Shown here piece by piece: positions 53,083 to 61,921 of a stretch of DNA of 64,000 nt (within the stretch, counting starts at the first letter, position 1; each line of letters opens with the position of its first letter). Origin of the DNA: Caulobacter sp. 602-1. GTDB lineage: Bacteria > Pseudomonadota > Alphaproteobacteria > Caulobacterales > Caulobacteraceae. The DNA is taken from contig NZ_RRYI01000008.1 in NCBI RefSeq assembly GCF_003931565.1, positions 124,001 to 188,000 on the forward strand, written 5' to 3'. Position numbers and translations under genes: made by a program. The notes under the pieces were generated by a model. It worked only from the letters and a program-made list of their open reading frames with translations, was not told the origin of the DNA and did no database searches.

Positions 53083-54285
53083 TTAGACGGCCCGCGGCGG
53101 ATAGCCCTTCTCGCGCAGGGCGTTCATGACGTCCTGGGTGTGCTGGGCGTCGCGGGTCTCGATGGTGATGTCGAATTCCGCGCCCTTGGCAGGGACGTCC
53201 AGGGCCAGGCGGTTGTGGTTGACCTCGATGATATTGGCGCCCATCGCGCCGATCACGCTGGCCACCGTCGACAGCAGGCCGGGACGATCGTCGCCGATGA
53301 TCCGCAGGCTGATCAGGCGCTGGGCGCGGACGAGTTCGCGGGTCAGGACCGAGGCCAGCAGGCGGGTGTCGATATTGCCGCCGCACAGGATCAGGCCGCA
53401 CTTCTTGCCCCGGAAGCGTTCCGGATAGGCCAGCAGGGCCGCGAGCGACGCCGCGCCGGCGCCCTCGGCGATGGTCTTCTCGACATTGCAGTAGAGCGCC
53501 ACGGCCTGCTCGATGTACGGCTCTTCCAGCAGCAGCACGTCGTCGATCAGCGGGCGGGCGACGCCATAGGTCAGGTCGCCGACCGTCTTGACCGCCACGC
53601 CCTCGGCGATGGTCTGGCCGCCGCAATGGGCGGTGATGCCGCGCATCTTGGCGGTGAAGGACGGGTACATGGCCGGCTCGCAGCCGATGATGTGGATGTC
53701 GGACTTCAGCGCCTTGGCCGCCGTGGCCACGCCGCTGATCAGGCCGCCGCCGCCGATCGGCACCGGTAGAACTTCCAGGTCCGGCGCGTCTTCCAGCATC
53801 TCCAGGGCGATCGTGCCCTGGCCGGCCATGATGTCGTAGTCGTCGAACGGGTGGACGAAGGTCAGGCCCTGCTCGTCGCGCAGCTTGCGGGCGTGGGCGT
53901 TGGCGTCGTCATAGGTCTCGCCTTCGATGATCACGGTCGCGCCGAAATCGCGGGTGTGCTGCACCTTCACGAACGGCGTGGTGCGGGGCATGACGATGGT
54001 GACGGGCACGCCGAGGCGAGCGCCGTGATAGGCAAGACCCTGGGCGTGGTTGCCGGCGCTGGCGGCGATGACGCCCTTGGCCTTCTCGGCGTCCGACAGC
54101 AGCATCAGCTTGTTCAGCGCGCCGCGCTCCTTGTAGGCGGCGGTGAACTGCAGGTTCTCGAACTTCACCCACACCTCGGCGCCGGTGATCTTCGACAGTG
54201 TCTTGGAGTGGCGGCACGGGGTGCGCTCGATCTGACCCTTCAGGCGGCCGGCGGCGGCTTGGATGGAGGCGAGGTCGAGGGTCAT
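53083..54285 (-). CDS. ilvA: Threonine ammonia-lyase (threonine dehydratase), ACT-domain type
   Basis: 400 residues. The PLP lysine is in FTAAYKERGALNKL. Phosphate and cofactor loops are ASAGNHAQGLAYHGARLGV and PIGGGGLISGVATAAKAL. The C-terminus has one ACT domain (RIIGDDRPGLLSTVASVIG, ANIIEVNHNRLALDVPAKGA), as in catabolic/short biosynthetic enzymes rather than the 514-residue E. coli IlvA. It converts threonine to 2-oxobutyrate and ammonia, feeding isoleucine or propionyl-CoA. Confidence 0.95.
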   Translation of the reverse strand: MTLDLASIQAAAGRLKGQIERTPCRHSKTLSKITGAEVWVKFENLQFTAAYKERGALNKLMLLSDAEKAKGVIAASAGNHAQGLAYHGARLGVPVTIVMPRTTPFVKVQHTRDFGATVIIEGETYDDANAHARKLRDEQGLTFVHPFDDYDIMAGQGTIALEMLEDAPDLEVLPVPIGGGGLISGVATAAKALKSDIHIIGCEPAMYPSFTAKMRGITAHCGGQTIAEGVAVKTVGDLTYGVARPLIDDVLLLEEPYIEQAVALYCNVEKTIAEGAGAASLAALLAYPERFRGKKCGLILCGGNIDTRLLASVLTRELVRAQRLISLRIIGDDRPGLLSTVASVIGAMGANIIEVNHNRLALDVPAKGAEFDITIETRDAQHTQDVMNALREKGYPPRAV

Positions 54286-54372
54286 CGGGTCAGCACTCTG
54301 TCGCGGCGAGGAACGGGCCGTGGCGGGCGTCTAACACGGTCGAGCCGGCAAAACACCCCTTGGCCATGCCCC

Positions 54373-55296
54373 TCAGGGCGCTTCGCGCAGGAGGTTTTCT
54401 ATCGCCGCCCAAGCTTCTGGTTCAGTCAGCATCGGCGCGTGGCCCACGCCGGGGACCTCGGCATAGGCCATGTGCGGCGCGGCGGCGCGCATGCGCTCGG
54501 CGATGGCGGGGTCGATCAGGTCCGAGATGCCGCCGCGCACCAGCAGCAGCGGCCGGTCCTTCGCCAAGGCCCGGAACAGCGGGTACATGTCCGGCGGAGC
54601 CAGGGCCTGCCCTCCCTTTGGGCCGCCTTCGGCCTGTGACTTCGCGGCCGCTTCGGCGGCGGCCTTGATCGGGGCCGAGATGTCCGGGTCATAGGCCAGA
54701 ACGAAGCCGCCGTCCTTTTCATCGAACAGGCGGCGCGCGAAGGCGTCCCACTCTTCGGCCGAATAGGCGGGGAAGGCGGCCTCATTGATCGCCTTGGCGT
54801 AGGCCACGGCGTCGTCCCAGGTCTCGAACCGGCTGGCCATGCCGGTATAGCCGGCGATGCGGGCCAGGCCGACAGGCGACAGCTCGGGGCCGACATCGTT
54901 CAGCACGGCGGTGGCGATCGCCTCGGGCTTCAGCGAGGTCAGCACCATGGTGATCAGCCCGCCCATGCTGGTGCCGATGAACACCGCCTTGTCGATCCCG
55001 GCCGCCTGGAGCAGCGAGACGATGTCGGCGGCGTAGGTTCCCGGATGGTAGTTCATCGGGTTCGGATCGCGCGCCGACAGGCCCCGACCGCGCACGTCGA
55101 CCGCCAGCACGCGGCGGCCCGTGGCGGCGATGCGCGGGGCCAGGTTCTCGAAGTCGCGGGCGTTGCGGGTCAGGCCATGGATGCAGATCACCGGCAGCTT
55201 CTGGGTCTCGCCGCCAGAAACGCCCATTGGGGCGTAGTCACGGGCGTGCAGTGGCAGGCCTTCGTGCGAGGTCCAGAAGAAGTCGGTGAAGCTCAT
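54373..55296 (-). CDS. Alpha/beta-fold hydrolase
   Basis: 307 residues. The oxyanion segment is ICIHGLTRNARDFENLAPRI, the nucleophile elbow is FIGTSMGGLITMVL (Ser), the acid lies in the GGISDLIDPAIAERM region and the His in VPGVGHAPMLTEPEAW. Substrate unknown. It lies two bases downstream of the rmlC stop-to-start gap on the minus strand and is probably cotranscribed upstream of ilvA. Confidence 0.92.
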   Translation of the reverse strand: MSFTDFFWTSHEGLPLHARDYAPMGVSGGETQKLPVICIHGLTRNARDFENLAPRIAATGRRVLAVDVRGRGLSARDPNPMNYHPGTYAADIVSLLQAAGIDKAVFIGTSMGGLITMVLTSLKPEAIATAVLNDVGPELSPVGLARIAGYTGMASRFETWDDAVAYAKAINEAAFPAYSAEEWDAFARRLFDEKDGGFVLAYDPDISAPIKAAAEAAAKSQAEGGPKGGQALAPPDMYPLFRALAKDRPLLLVRGGISDLIDPAIAERMRAAAPHMAYAEVPGVGHAPMLTEPEAWAAIENLLREAP

Positions 55297-55298
55297 GG

Positions 55299-55862
55299 TC
55301 AGGCCTCGTAGGTAAACGGCGAATCGATCTCGCTCAGCAGCGGCGCGGCGTTGTCGCGATCGTTGGCGGTGATCTCAATTGCGGGGATAGGCCAGTCGAT
55401 GCCGATGCCCGGGTCGCTCCAGCGCACCGCGCCCTCGGCGGCGGGGGCATAGTAGCCGGTCACCTTGTAGAGCACTTCGCAGGCGTCGGTCAGGGTGACG
55501 TAGCCGTGGGCGAAGCCCTTGGGGACCAGCAGCTGCTGACGGTTCTCGGCCGACAGCTCGGCCCCGACCCACCGGCCATAGGTCGACGAGCCCTTCCGGA
55601 TGTCGACCGCGACGTCGAAGATCGACCCGACCACGCAGCGCAGCAGCTTGTCCTGGGCGTGCGGCGGCTTCTGGTAGTGCAGGCCGCGCTGGATGCCGCG
55701 CGTCGTGGAGCGGACATGATTGTCCTGGACGAACGCGGCCTTGAAACCGGCCTCCTCAAGCGCCGACTGGCGGAAGGTCTCGGAAAACCAGCCCCGCTCA
55801 TCGCCATGGCGCGCGGGCGTGATAAGCAGCACTTCGGGGATCGCCAGCGGCGTGATCTTCAT
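55299..55862 (-). CDS. rfbC: dTDP-4-dehydrorhamnose 3,5-epimerase
   Basis: 187 residues from ATG 55862. RmlC signatures: ERGWFSETFRQSALEEAGFK, VQDNHVRSTTRGIQRGLHYQ, the catalytic His in RGLHYQKPPHAQ, VVGSIFDVAVDIRKGSSTYG, VPKGFAHGYVTLTDACEVLY and YYAPAAEGAVRWSDP. It supplies dTDP-L-rhamnose together with rmlB, rmlD and rmlA, which lie 4-7 kb away on the other strand. It is divergent from a rhamnosyltransferase-like gene. Confidence 0.97.
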   Translation of the reverse strand: MKITPLAIPEVLLITPARHGDERGWFSETFRQSALEEAGFKAAFVQDNHVRSTTRGIQRGLHYQKPPHAQDKLLRCVVGSIFDVAVDIRKGSSTYGRWVGAELSAENRQQLLVPKGFAHGYVTLTDACEVLYKVTGYYAPAAEGAVRWSDPGIGIDWPIPAIEITANDRDNAAPLLSEIDSPFTYEA

Positions 55863-55898
55863 GACGCGTATTTGCCTTGAGAAACGAACCGGCCACCG

Positions 55899-56921
55899 AT
55901 GCCGCCTGAGACGATGGAAAACAAGACCGGCCCGCTCGTTAGCGTGATCATCGTCTCCTACCAGAGCGGACCGACCCTGGAGCCGTGCCTGGACAGGCTG
56001 GCGGCTCAAACCTTCCGCGACTTCGAGACGATCCTGATCGACAACGCCTCGACCGACGGCGCGCCCCAGGCGGCGGCCAAGGCCCATCCGTGGGTCGATT
56101 TCGTCGAGGCCGGCGCCAATCTGGGTTTCGCGGCGGGCAACAACTTCGCGGCCCGGCGCGCCGAGGGTCGCTGGCTAGTCCTGCTCAATCCCGACGCCTA
56201 CGCCGATCCCGAGTGGCTGGCCGAGCTGATGGCCGGCGTCGACCGCTATCCGACCGTGAAGAGTTTCGCCTCGCTGCAGCTGTCGGCCGACGAGCCGGGT
56301 CTGCTGGACGGGGCCGGCGACAATGTCACCAGCGCCGGCATACCGTTCCGAGGCGGGTATCGGCGGCGCGAACCCGCGGTCTTGCCGGAGGGCGAGGTGT
56401 TCTCGGCCTGCGGCGCGGCCATGCTGATTGACCGAGAGCTGTTTCTCGCGGTCGGCGGCTTCGACGAGCGCTACTTCTGCTACTGCGAGGACGTCGACCT
56501 GGGCTACCGCCTGCGCCTCTACGACTACCCGACCCTGCTGCTGCCCAAGGCCAAGGTCGCCCACGTCGGTTCGGCCAGCACGGGCGTGCGGTCGGACTTC
56601 TCGATCTTCCACGGGTCGCGCAACCGCATCTGGACCTTCGTCAAGAACACGCCTGGCTGGCTGTTCCCGGTCACCCTGCCCCTGCATGTGGCGGTGACGG
56701 CGGGCCTGCTTCTGCTGCACTGGCGGCGCGGCGACGTGGCGCCGGCCATCCGGGGCATCAAGGCGGCGCTGAAACGCGAGGACCTGGATCAGGTCTTGGC
56801 GGACCGCCGCGCTATCCAGGCCAAGCGCAAGGCTTCGCCGGGCGCGATCCTGAGGGTGATGTCGATCGACCCGGCCGCGTTCATCGGCCGGCGATTCGTG
56901 ATCAGGAAGTGGCGCGGTTAG
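55899..56921 (+). CDS. Family 2 glycosyltransferase, WbbL-like (probable rhamnosyltransferase)
   Basis: 340 residues; an internal ATG five codons in is also possible. The GT-A fold shows VSVIIVSYQSGPTLEPCLDR, ETILIDNASTDGAPQ, NLGFAAGNNFAARRAEGRWL, the acidic motif LLNPDAYADPEW and the acceptor region GGFDERYFCYCEDVDLGYRL. A possible membrane-associated segment follows (FPVTLPLHVAVTAGLLLLHW). WbbL-type enzymes transfer rhamnose onto O-antigen or linkage units, and the neighbouring rml genes support that donor. The acceptor is unknown. The stop overlaps the convergent argE by four bases. Confidence 0.88.
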   Translation: MPPETMENKTGPLVSVIIVSYQSGPTLEPCLDRLAAQTFRDFETILIDNASTDGAPQAAAKAHPWVDFVEAGANLGFAAGNNFAARRAEGRWLVLLNPDAYADPEWLAELMAGVDRYPTVKSFASLQLSADEPGLLDGAGDNVTSAGIPFRGGYRRREPAVLPEGEVFSACGAAMLIDRELFLAVGGFDERYFCYCEDVDLGYRLRLYDYPTLLLPKAKVAHVGSASTGVRSDFSIFHGSRNRIWTFVKNTPGWLFPVTLPLHVAVTAGLLLLHWRRGDVAPAIRGIKAALKREDLDQVLADRRAIQAKRKASPGAILRVMSIDPAAFIGRRFVIRKWRG

Positions 56922-58093
56922 GTCGAGAGGTCCTCGATCAGCCGGCGCATGAAGGCCGCGCCGCGCTGCATCTGGCTGATCTCGACATATTCGTCGGGCT
57001 GGTGGGCCTGGTCGATCGAACCGGGGCCGCAGATCACGGTGGAGAAGCCCGCGCCCTGGAACTGCCCGGCCTCGGCGGCGTAGGGCACGACCCGAGCCGG
57101 GCCGTTGTCGCCGGCCAGCTTGCGAGCGAAGGCCTCGGCGACGCCGTTCTCTTCCGGCGCGAAGGCCGGGGTCAGCGATCGGCGCTCGACCTTGACGCCG
57201 CCCTCGGGCGCCTTGGCCTTGATCTCGGCGTCCATGCGCTCGACCGCCGCGAAGAAGTCGGCGAGGATCGCCATGGGTTCCAGATTGGCCGGGGTGCGCA
57301 GGTCGAAGACGAACACGCATTCGCGCGCCAAGATGTTGACGGCGGTGCCGCCATTGACCTGGCCGACGGTCAGGGTCGCGCCCTTCGGGATGAACAGCGA
57401 GTTCGGATCGGCCTCGCGCTCCAGCCTTTCGGAAAGCTCGACCAGCATCGCCATCAGCTTGATCGCCGCCATGTTGGCCGAGACGCCCAGGTGGGTGAGG
57501 CTGGAATGGGCCTCGCGGCCCGTCACCGTGACGATGAAGCTGGCGATGCCCTTGTGGGCGCGGACGGCGACCATGTCGGTGGGCTCGCCGACCACGACGA
57601 GGGCCGGGCGAGGCAGGTCGTTGGCGATGACCTCGATCATGTCCGGCGCGCCCAGGCATCCGACTTCCTCGTCATAGGAGAAGGCCAGGTGAACGGGCTT
57701 CTTCAGCGTCGCCTGGGCCAGGTCGGGCGCGGCGGCCAGGGCCAGGGCCAGGAACCCCTTCATGTCGCAGGTCCCGCGTCCGTAGAGCCGTCCGTCGCGC
57801 TCGGTCAGCACCCACGGATCGCTGGACCACGGCTGGCCGTCGACCGGCACGACGTCGGTATGGCCCGACAGCACAACCCCGCCCTCGACCGCTGGCCCGA
57901 TGCTCGCCAGCAGATTGGACTTGGTCCCGTCCGCGTTCGGCACCCGGCGGCTCGGCACGTCCAGATGAGCCAGATAGGCCTCGACCCACTGGATCAGCTC
58001 CAGGTTCGAGCGGCGCGATGTGGTGTCGAACGCCACCAGCGTCTTCAGGATGTCGACGGCGCGGGCGGACAGGACTTCGGATGAGGAAACCAT
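56918..58093 (-). CDS. argE: Acetylornithine deacetylase
   Basis: 391 residues of the M20 family. Metal ligands are in LSGHTDVVPVDGQPWSSDPW, GRGTCDMKGFLALALAAAPD and SYDEEVGCLGAPDMI, with the His near PGSIDQAHQPDEYVEISQ. The dimerisation domain has GREAHSSLTHLGVSANMAAI and GQVNGGTAVNILAREC. It hydrolyses N-acetylornithine in arginine synthesis. A succinyl-diaminopimelate desuccinylase is the main alternative; the length and motif order fit ArgE better. Confidence 0.9.
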   Translation of the reverse strand: MVSSSEVLSARAVDILKTLVAFDTTSRRSNLELIQWVEAYLAHLDVPSRRVPNADGTKSNLLASIGPAVEGGVVLSGHTDVVPVDGQPWSSDPWVLTERDGRLYGRGTCDMKGFLALALAAAPDLAQATLKKPVHLAFSYDEEVGCLGAPDMIEVIANDLPRPALVVVGEPTDMVAVRAHKGIASFIVTVTGREAHSSLTHLGVSANMAAIKLMAMLVELSERLEREADPNSLFIPKGATLTVGQVNGGTAVNILARECVFVFDLRTPANLEPMAILADFFAAVERMDAEIKAKAPEGGVKVERRSLTPAFAPEENGVAEAFARKLAGDNGPARVVPYAAEAGQFQGAGFSTVICGPGSIDQAHQPDEYVEISQMQRGAAFMRRLIEDLST

Positions 58094-58207
58094 GCGCCGA
58101 GCCTAGACCCGTTCGTTCGCCGACGCCTACCCGCGCGCGGCGAGATCGCTAGACTGCGCGGTGTTGACCTCCATGTAGGCAGCCAGAGTTTTCCTGGGAG
58201 ACGCCCC

Positions 58208-58843
58208 GTGATCGACCTCTACACCTGGACCACGCCCAACGGCCGCAAGGCCTCGATCATGCTGGAGGAGGTGGGCCTGCCCTACAGGGTCCACCCGGTG
58301 AACATCGGCAAGGACGAGCAGTTCGACCCGAAATTTCTGGCCATCTCGCCCAACAACAAGATCCCGGCCATCGTCGACCACGACGCGAGTGGTGGCCCGC
58401 AGACCGTGTTCGAGAGCGGCGCGATCCTCGTCTATCTGGCCGAGAAGACCGGCAAGCTGCTGGCGCCCAGCGGGCCGGAGCGCTGGGCGGCGCTGGAATG
58501 GACCTTCTGGCAGGTCGGCGGCCTGGGGCCCATGGCCGGCCAGTACAACTATTTCGCCCTCCGCGCCGACGAGAAGATCCCGGCCGCCATCAACCGGTTC
58601 GGCGATGAGGTCACGCGCCTTCTGGGCGTGATGGATCGGCGGTTGAACGACCATCCCTGGCTGGCCGGCGAGCACTTCTCCATCGCCGACATCGCCAGCT
58701 ATGCCTGGACCAAGGCCATTCTCGCCGCCCTGGCCAAGGCCGAGCCCGACCGCGAACCGGGCGTCCCCGCCGTCGAGGCCTGGCTGCAGGCGGTGGGCGA
58801 CCGACCGGCCGTCCAGCGCGGCATGGCCGTGCCCCAGGTTTAG
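58208..58843 (+). CDS. Glutathione S-transferase family protein, YfcG/YghU-like
   Basis: 211 residues from a GTG with GGGAG upstream. The N-terminus IDLYTWTTPNGRKASIMLEE carries the TPNG motif typical of Nu-class enzymes with disulfide-bond reductase activity, followed by SPNNKIPAIVDHD and VFESGAILVYLAEKTGKLL. The C-terminal domain has EWTFWQVGGLGPMAGQYNYF and WLAGEHFSIADIASYAW. It probably acts in thiol redox homeostasis. It lies upstream of purU on the same strand. Confidence 0.92.
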   Translation: MIDLYTWTTPNGRKASIMLEEVGLPYRVHPVNIGKDEQFDPKFLAISPNNKIPAIVDHDASGGPQTVFESGAILVYLAEKTGKLLAPSGPERWAALEWTFWQVGGLGPMAGQYNYFALRADEKIPAAINRFGDEVTRLLGVMDRRLNDHPWLAGEHFSIADIASYAWTKAILAALAKAEPDREPGVPAVEAWLQAVGDRPAVQRGMAVPQV

Positions 58844-58933
58844 GAAAACGTCCGCCGCGCCAGGAAAATCGGCCCCGCCTCAGGCGTTCAGCCGCTTTTC
58901 TTCGGCGATGGGGTTCTCTAGAGGGAGCGGATC

Positions 58934-59776
58934 ATGATCCTGACCCTCTCCTGTCCCGACCAGCGCGGCATCGTCGCCAAGGTGTCCGCCTTTCTGTTCG
59001 AGCGTGGCTGCAACATCCTCGACGCCCAGCAGTTCGACGACCAGGAGACCGGTCAATTCTTCATGCGCGTGGTGTTCGACGCCGATGGCGCTGACCGAGC
59101 GGCGTTGCGCGCCGAGTTCGGGACCGTGGGCGAAGCCTTCAAGATGAAGTGGACCCTGCGCGACCGCGCCGAGCGCTATCGCGTGCTGCTGCTGGCCAGC
59201 AAGTTCGACCACTGCCTGGCCGACCTCGTCTATCGCTGGCGGATCGGCGAGCTGCCGATGGACATCGCTGGCGTGGTTTCCAACCACCCCGCCGAGACCT
59301 ACGAGCATATCGATCTCTCGGGCCTGCCCTTCCACCACCTGCCGGTGACCAAGGAAACCAAGTTCGAGCAGGAAGCCGAACTCTGGAAGCTGATTCAGGA
59401 CACCAGGACCGACATCGTCGTGCTCGCCCGCTACATGCAGGTGCTGTCCGATGGCCTGTCGGCCAAGCTGCAGGGCCGCTGCATCAATATCCACCACTCG
59501 TTCCTGCCGGGCTTCAAGGGCGCCAAGCCCTATCACCAGGCCCATGCGCGCGGCGTGAAGCTGATCGGCGCCTCGGCTCACTACGTGACGGGCGACCTCG
59601 ACGAAGGCCCGATCATCGAGCAGGACGTCGAGCGCATCAGTCACCGCGATACGCCCGAGGACCTGGTCCGCAAGGGCCGCGACATCGAGCGTCGGGTGCT
59701 GGCGCGCGCCCTGCGCTATCGCCTGGAAGACCGGGTTTTGCTGAACGGCCGCAAGACGGTGGTGTTCACCGACTAG
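58934..59776 (+). CDS. purU: Formyltetrahydrofolate deformylase
   Basis: 280 residues. The N-terminal ACT domain has MILTLSCPDQRGIVAKVSAF and NILDAQQFDDQETGQFFMRV. The C-terminal formyltransferase-fold domain has FDHCLADLVYRWRIGELPMD, the catalytic segment INIHHSFLPGFKGAKPYHQA and ASAHYVTGDLDEGPIIEQD (Asn/His/Asp triad). It releases formate from 10-formyl-THF, balancing one-carbon pools. A short GGGGC/GCCCC hairpin follows the stop. Confidence 0.97.
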   Translation: MILTLSCPDQRGIVAKVSAFLFERGCNILDAQQFDDQETGQFFMRVVFDADGADRAALRAEFGTVGEAFKMKWTLRDRAERYRVLLLASKFDHCLADLVYRWRIGELPMDIAGVVSNHPAETYEHIDLSGLPFHHLPVTKETKFEQEAELWKLIQDTRTDIVVLARYMQVLSDGLSAKLQGRCINIHHSFLPGFKGAKPYHQAHARGVKLIGASAHYVTGDLDEGPIIEQDVERISHRDTPEDLVRKGRDIERRVLARALRYRLEDRVLLNGRKTVVFTD

Positions 59777-59870
59777 GGGCCGAGCCCCAGCGTTCGGGCA
59801 CGGACTGTTGCGCGTACACTAAAAACTGGAGTACGGGGCGTGCTCGTCTAGGGCTTGAGCTTTCCAGCGC

Positions 59871-60938
59871 ATGTCGCAGCAAAATCTTCGCGTGATGGTG
59901 ACCGGCGGGTCGGGCTTCATCGGCTCGGCCGTATGCCGTCATCTGGCCGGCCAGAACGACGTCGCGATTCTCAACTACGACAAGCTGACCTACGCGGCCT
60001 CGCCGGCCAGCCTGGCCATGCTGGAGGGCAAGGCCGACTACCAGTTCGTGCAGGGCGACGTCGCCGACGCGGCGACCGTCTCGGCGACGATCAAGGCCTT
60101 CCGACCCAACGTCGTCATGCACCTGGCCGCCGAGAGCCATGTCGACCGCTCGATCACCGGCCCCGGCGACTTCGTCCAGACCAACATCGTCGGCACCTAT
60201 GTGATGCTGCAGGCGGCGCTCGAGCACTGGCGAGGCCTGGAAGGCGACGAGGGCGCCGCCTTCCGCTTCCATCACATCTCGACCGACGAAGTGTTCGGCA
60301 GTCTTGGCGCCGAGGGCCTGTTCAGCGAGACCACGCCCTACGATCCGCGCTCGCCCTATTCGGCCTCCAAGGCCTCGTCCGATCACCTGGCCCGCGCCTG
60401 GCATCACACCTACGGCCTGCCGGTGGTGGTCTCGAACTGCTCGAACAACTACGGGCCCTATCATTTCCCCGAGAAGCTGATCCCGCTGGTCACGCTGAAC
60501 GCCCTGGAAGGCAAGCCGCTGCCGGTCTACGGCAAGGGCGACAATGTCCGCGACTGGCTGCACGTCGAGGACCACGCCCGCGCCCTGCACCTGATCGCCA
60601 CGCGGGGCGTCCCAGGTGAGAGCTACAATGTCGGCGGCCGCAACGAGCGGACCAATCTGCAGGTGGTTGAGGCGATCTGCGACGTGCTGGACGAGCTGCG
60701 TCCGATCGCCGGCCAGCGCCGCCGCGACCTGATCACCTTCGTCGCCGACCGTCCGGGCCACGACGCCCGCTACGCCATCGACGCCACCAAACTGGAAACC
60801 GAACTGGGCTGGACGGCGCGGGAGACCTTCGAGACCGGTCTGCGCAAGACCGTCCAGTGGTACCTCGACAACGAGGCTTGGTGGGCCCCGTTGCGCGAGC
60901 GCTATGCCGGCGAGCGCCTGGGACTGAAGACCGCCTGA
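59871..60938 (+). CDS. rfbB: dTDP-glucose 4,6-dehydratase
   Basis: 355 residues. The extended SDR signature is VMVTGGSGFIGSAVCRHLAG. The catalytic features are HLAAESHVDRSITGPGDF, HISTDEVFGSLGAEGLFSET, YSASKASSDHLARAWHHTYG (YxxxK) and NCSNNYGPYHFPEKLIPLV. It catalyses the first committed step from dTDP-glucose to dTDP-rhamnose. It is the first gene of the rmlB-rmlD-rmlA operon; its stop overlaps the rmlD start as TGATG. Confidence 0.98.
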   Translation: MSQQNLRVMVTGGSGFIGSAVCRHLAGQNDVAILNYDKLTYAASPASLAMLEGKADYQFVQGDVADAATVSATIKAFRPNVVMHLAAESHVDRSITGPGDFVQTNIVGTYVMLQAALEHWRGLEGDEGAAFRFHHISTDEVFGSLGAEGLFSETTPYDPRSPYSASKASSDHLARAWHHTYGLPVVVSNCSNNYGPYHFPEKLIPLVTLNALEGKPLPVYGKGDNVRDWLHVEDHARALHLIATRGVPGESYNVGGRNERTNLQVVEAICDVLDELRPIAGQRRRDLITFVADRPGHDARYAIDATKLETELGWTARETFETGLRKTVQWYLDNEAWWAPLRERYAGERLGLKTA

Positions 60939-61837
60939 TGCGTATCGCCCTCTTCGGCGCTAACGGCCAGCTGGGGTCGGACCTCGTCACGCTGGCCGGT
61001 CGGCGTGGTCTCGACCTAGTGGCCGTGACCCGCGCCCAGGTCGACGCGGCCGATCCGGCGGCCGGCTTCGACGGCCTCGACTTCGACATCGCCATCAACT
61101 GCGTGGCGGTCACCCGCGTCGACGACTGCGAGAAGGATCCGGGTCCGGCCGTGGCGGTCAACGCCCACTTCGCCGGCCGCCTGGCCAGGGCCTGCGCCGT
61201 CAGGGGCGCGCGACTGGTGCAGGTCTCGACCGACTATGTCTACGGCGGTCAGGCCCAACGCGAGCCCCTGTCGGAAGACGTCGGCCGGGCGCCGGTCAAC
61301 GTGTATGGCGCGACCAAGGCCCTGGGCGAGGACCTAGCCAGGCTGGAGCACGACGACGTCATCGTCGCCCGCGTCGCCTCGCTGTTCGGCGTGGCCGGCG
61401 CCAGCGGCAAGGGCGGCAACTTCGTCGAGACCATGTTGCGCCTGGCCAAGGAAAAGGGCCGCCTGACGGTGGTCGCCGACCAGGTGATGTCGCCCACCGC
61501 CAGCCTCGACGCCGGCGAGGCCATCCTCGATCTGGTCGCGGCCAAGGCCCTGGCGGGCGATTATCACGTGGTCAATTCGGGGGCCGCATCGTGGTGCGCC
61601 TTCGCGGACGCGATCATCGCCAGGGCCGGTGTCGCCGCCGAGGTCGCGCCGATCCCAACGAGCCAGTTCCCGACCCCCGCTCGCCGACCGCCCTACAGCG
61701 CGCTGTCGAACGCCAAACTGGTCGCCGCGATCGGTCGTCCGATGCCGGACTGGGCGGACGCTCTCGACCGCTACCTCGCGGCCAAGGGGCATATTCGAGC
61801 CGCCACGGTCAAAATTTCTTCGAAATCATCGCGTTGA
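60938..61837 (+). CDS. rfbD: dTDP-4-dehydrorhamnose reductase
   Basis: 299 residues from the ATG that overlaps the rfbB stop. NAD(P)-binding start MRIALFGANGQLGSDLVTLA. RmlD motifs: INCVAVTRVDDCEKDPGPAV, VQVSTDYVYGGQAQREPLSE, VNVYGATKALGEDL (YxxxK) and RVASLFGVAGASGKGGNFVE. It makes dTDP-L-rhamnose. The overlap indicates translational coupling. Confidence 0.96.
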   Translation: MRIALFGANGQLGSDLVTLAGRRGLDLVAVTRAQVDAADPAAGFDGLDFDIAINCVAVTRVDDCEKDPGPAVAVNAHFAGRLARACAVRGARLVQVSTDYVYGGQAQREPLSEDVGRAPVNVYGATKALGEDLARLEHDDVIVARVASLFGVAGASGKGGNFVETMLRLAKEKGRLTVVADQVMSPTASLDAGEAILDLVAAKALAGDYHVVNSGAASWCAFADAIIARAGVAAEVAPIPTSQFPTPARRPPYSALSNAKLVAAIGRPMPDWADALDRYLAAKGHIRAATVKISSKSSR

Positions 61838-61921
61838 AGACGCAACCCCTGAAACTAAGGGCTCACGCCGTCGTGAATTCCGCTCTAGGTTTCGGCCGTC
61901 AAGACTGAAGAAGAAGACGTA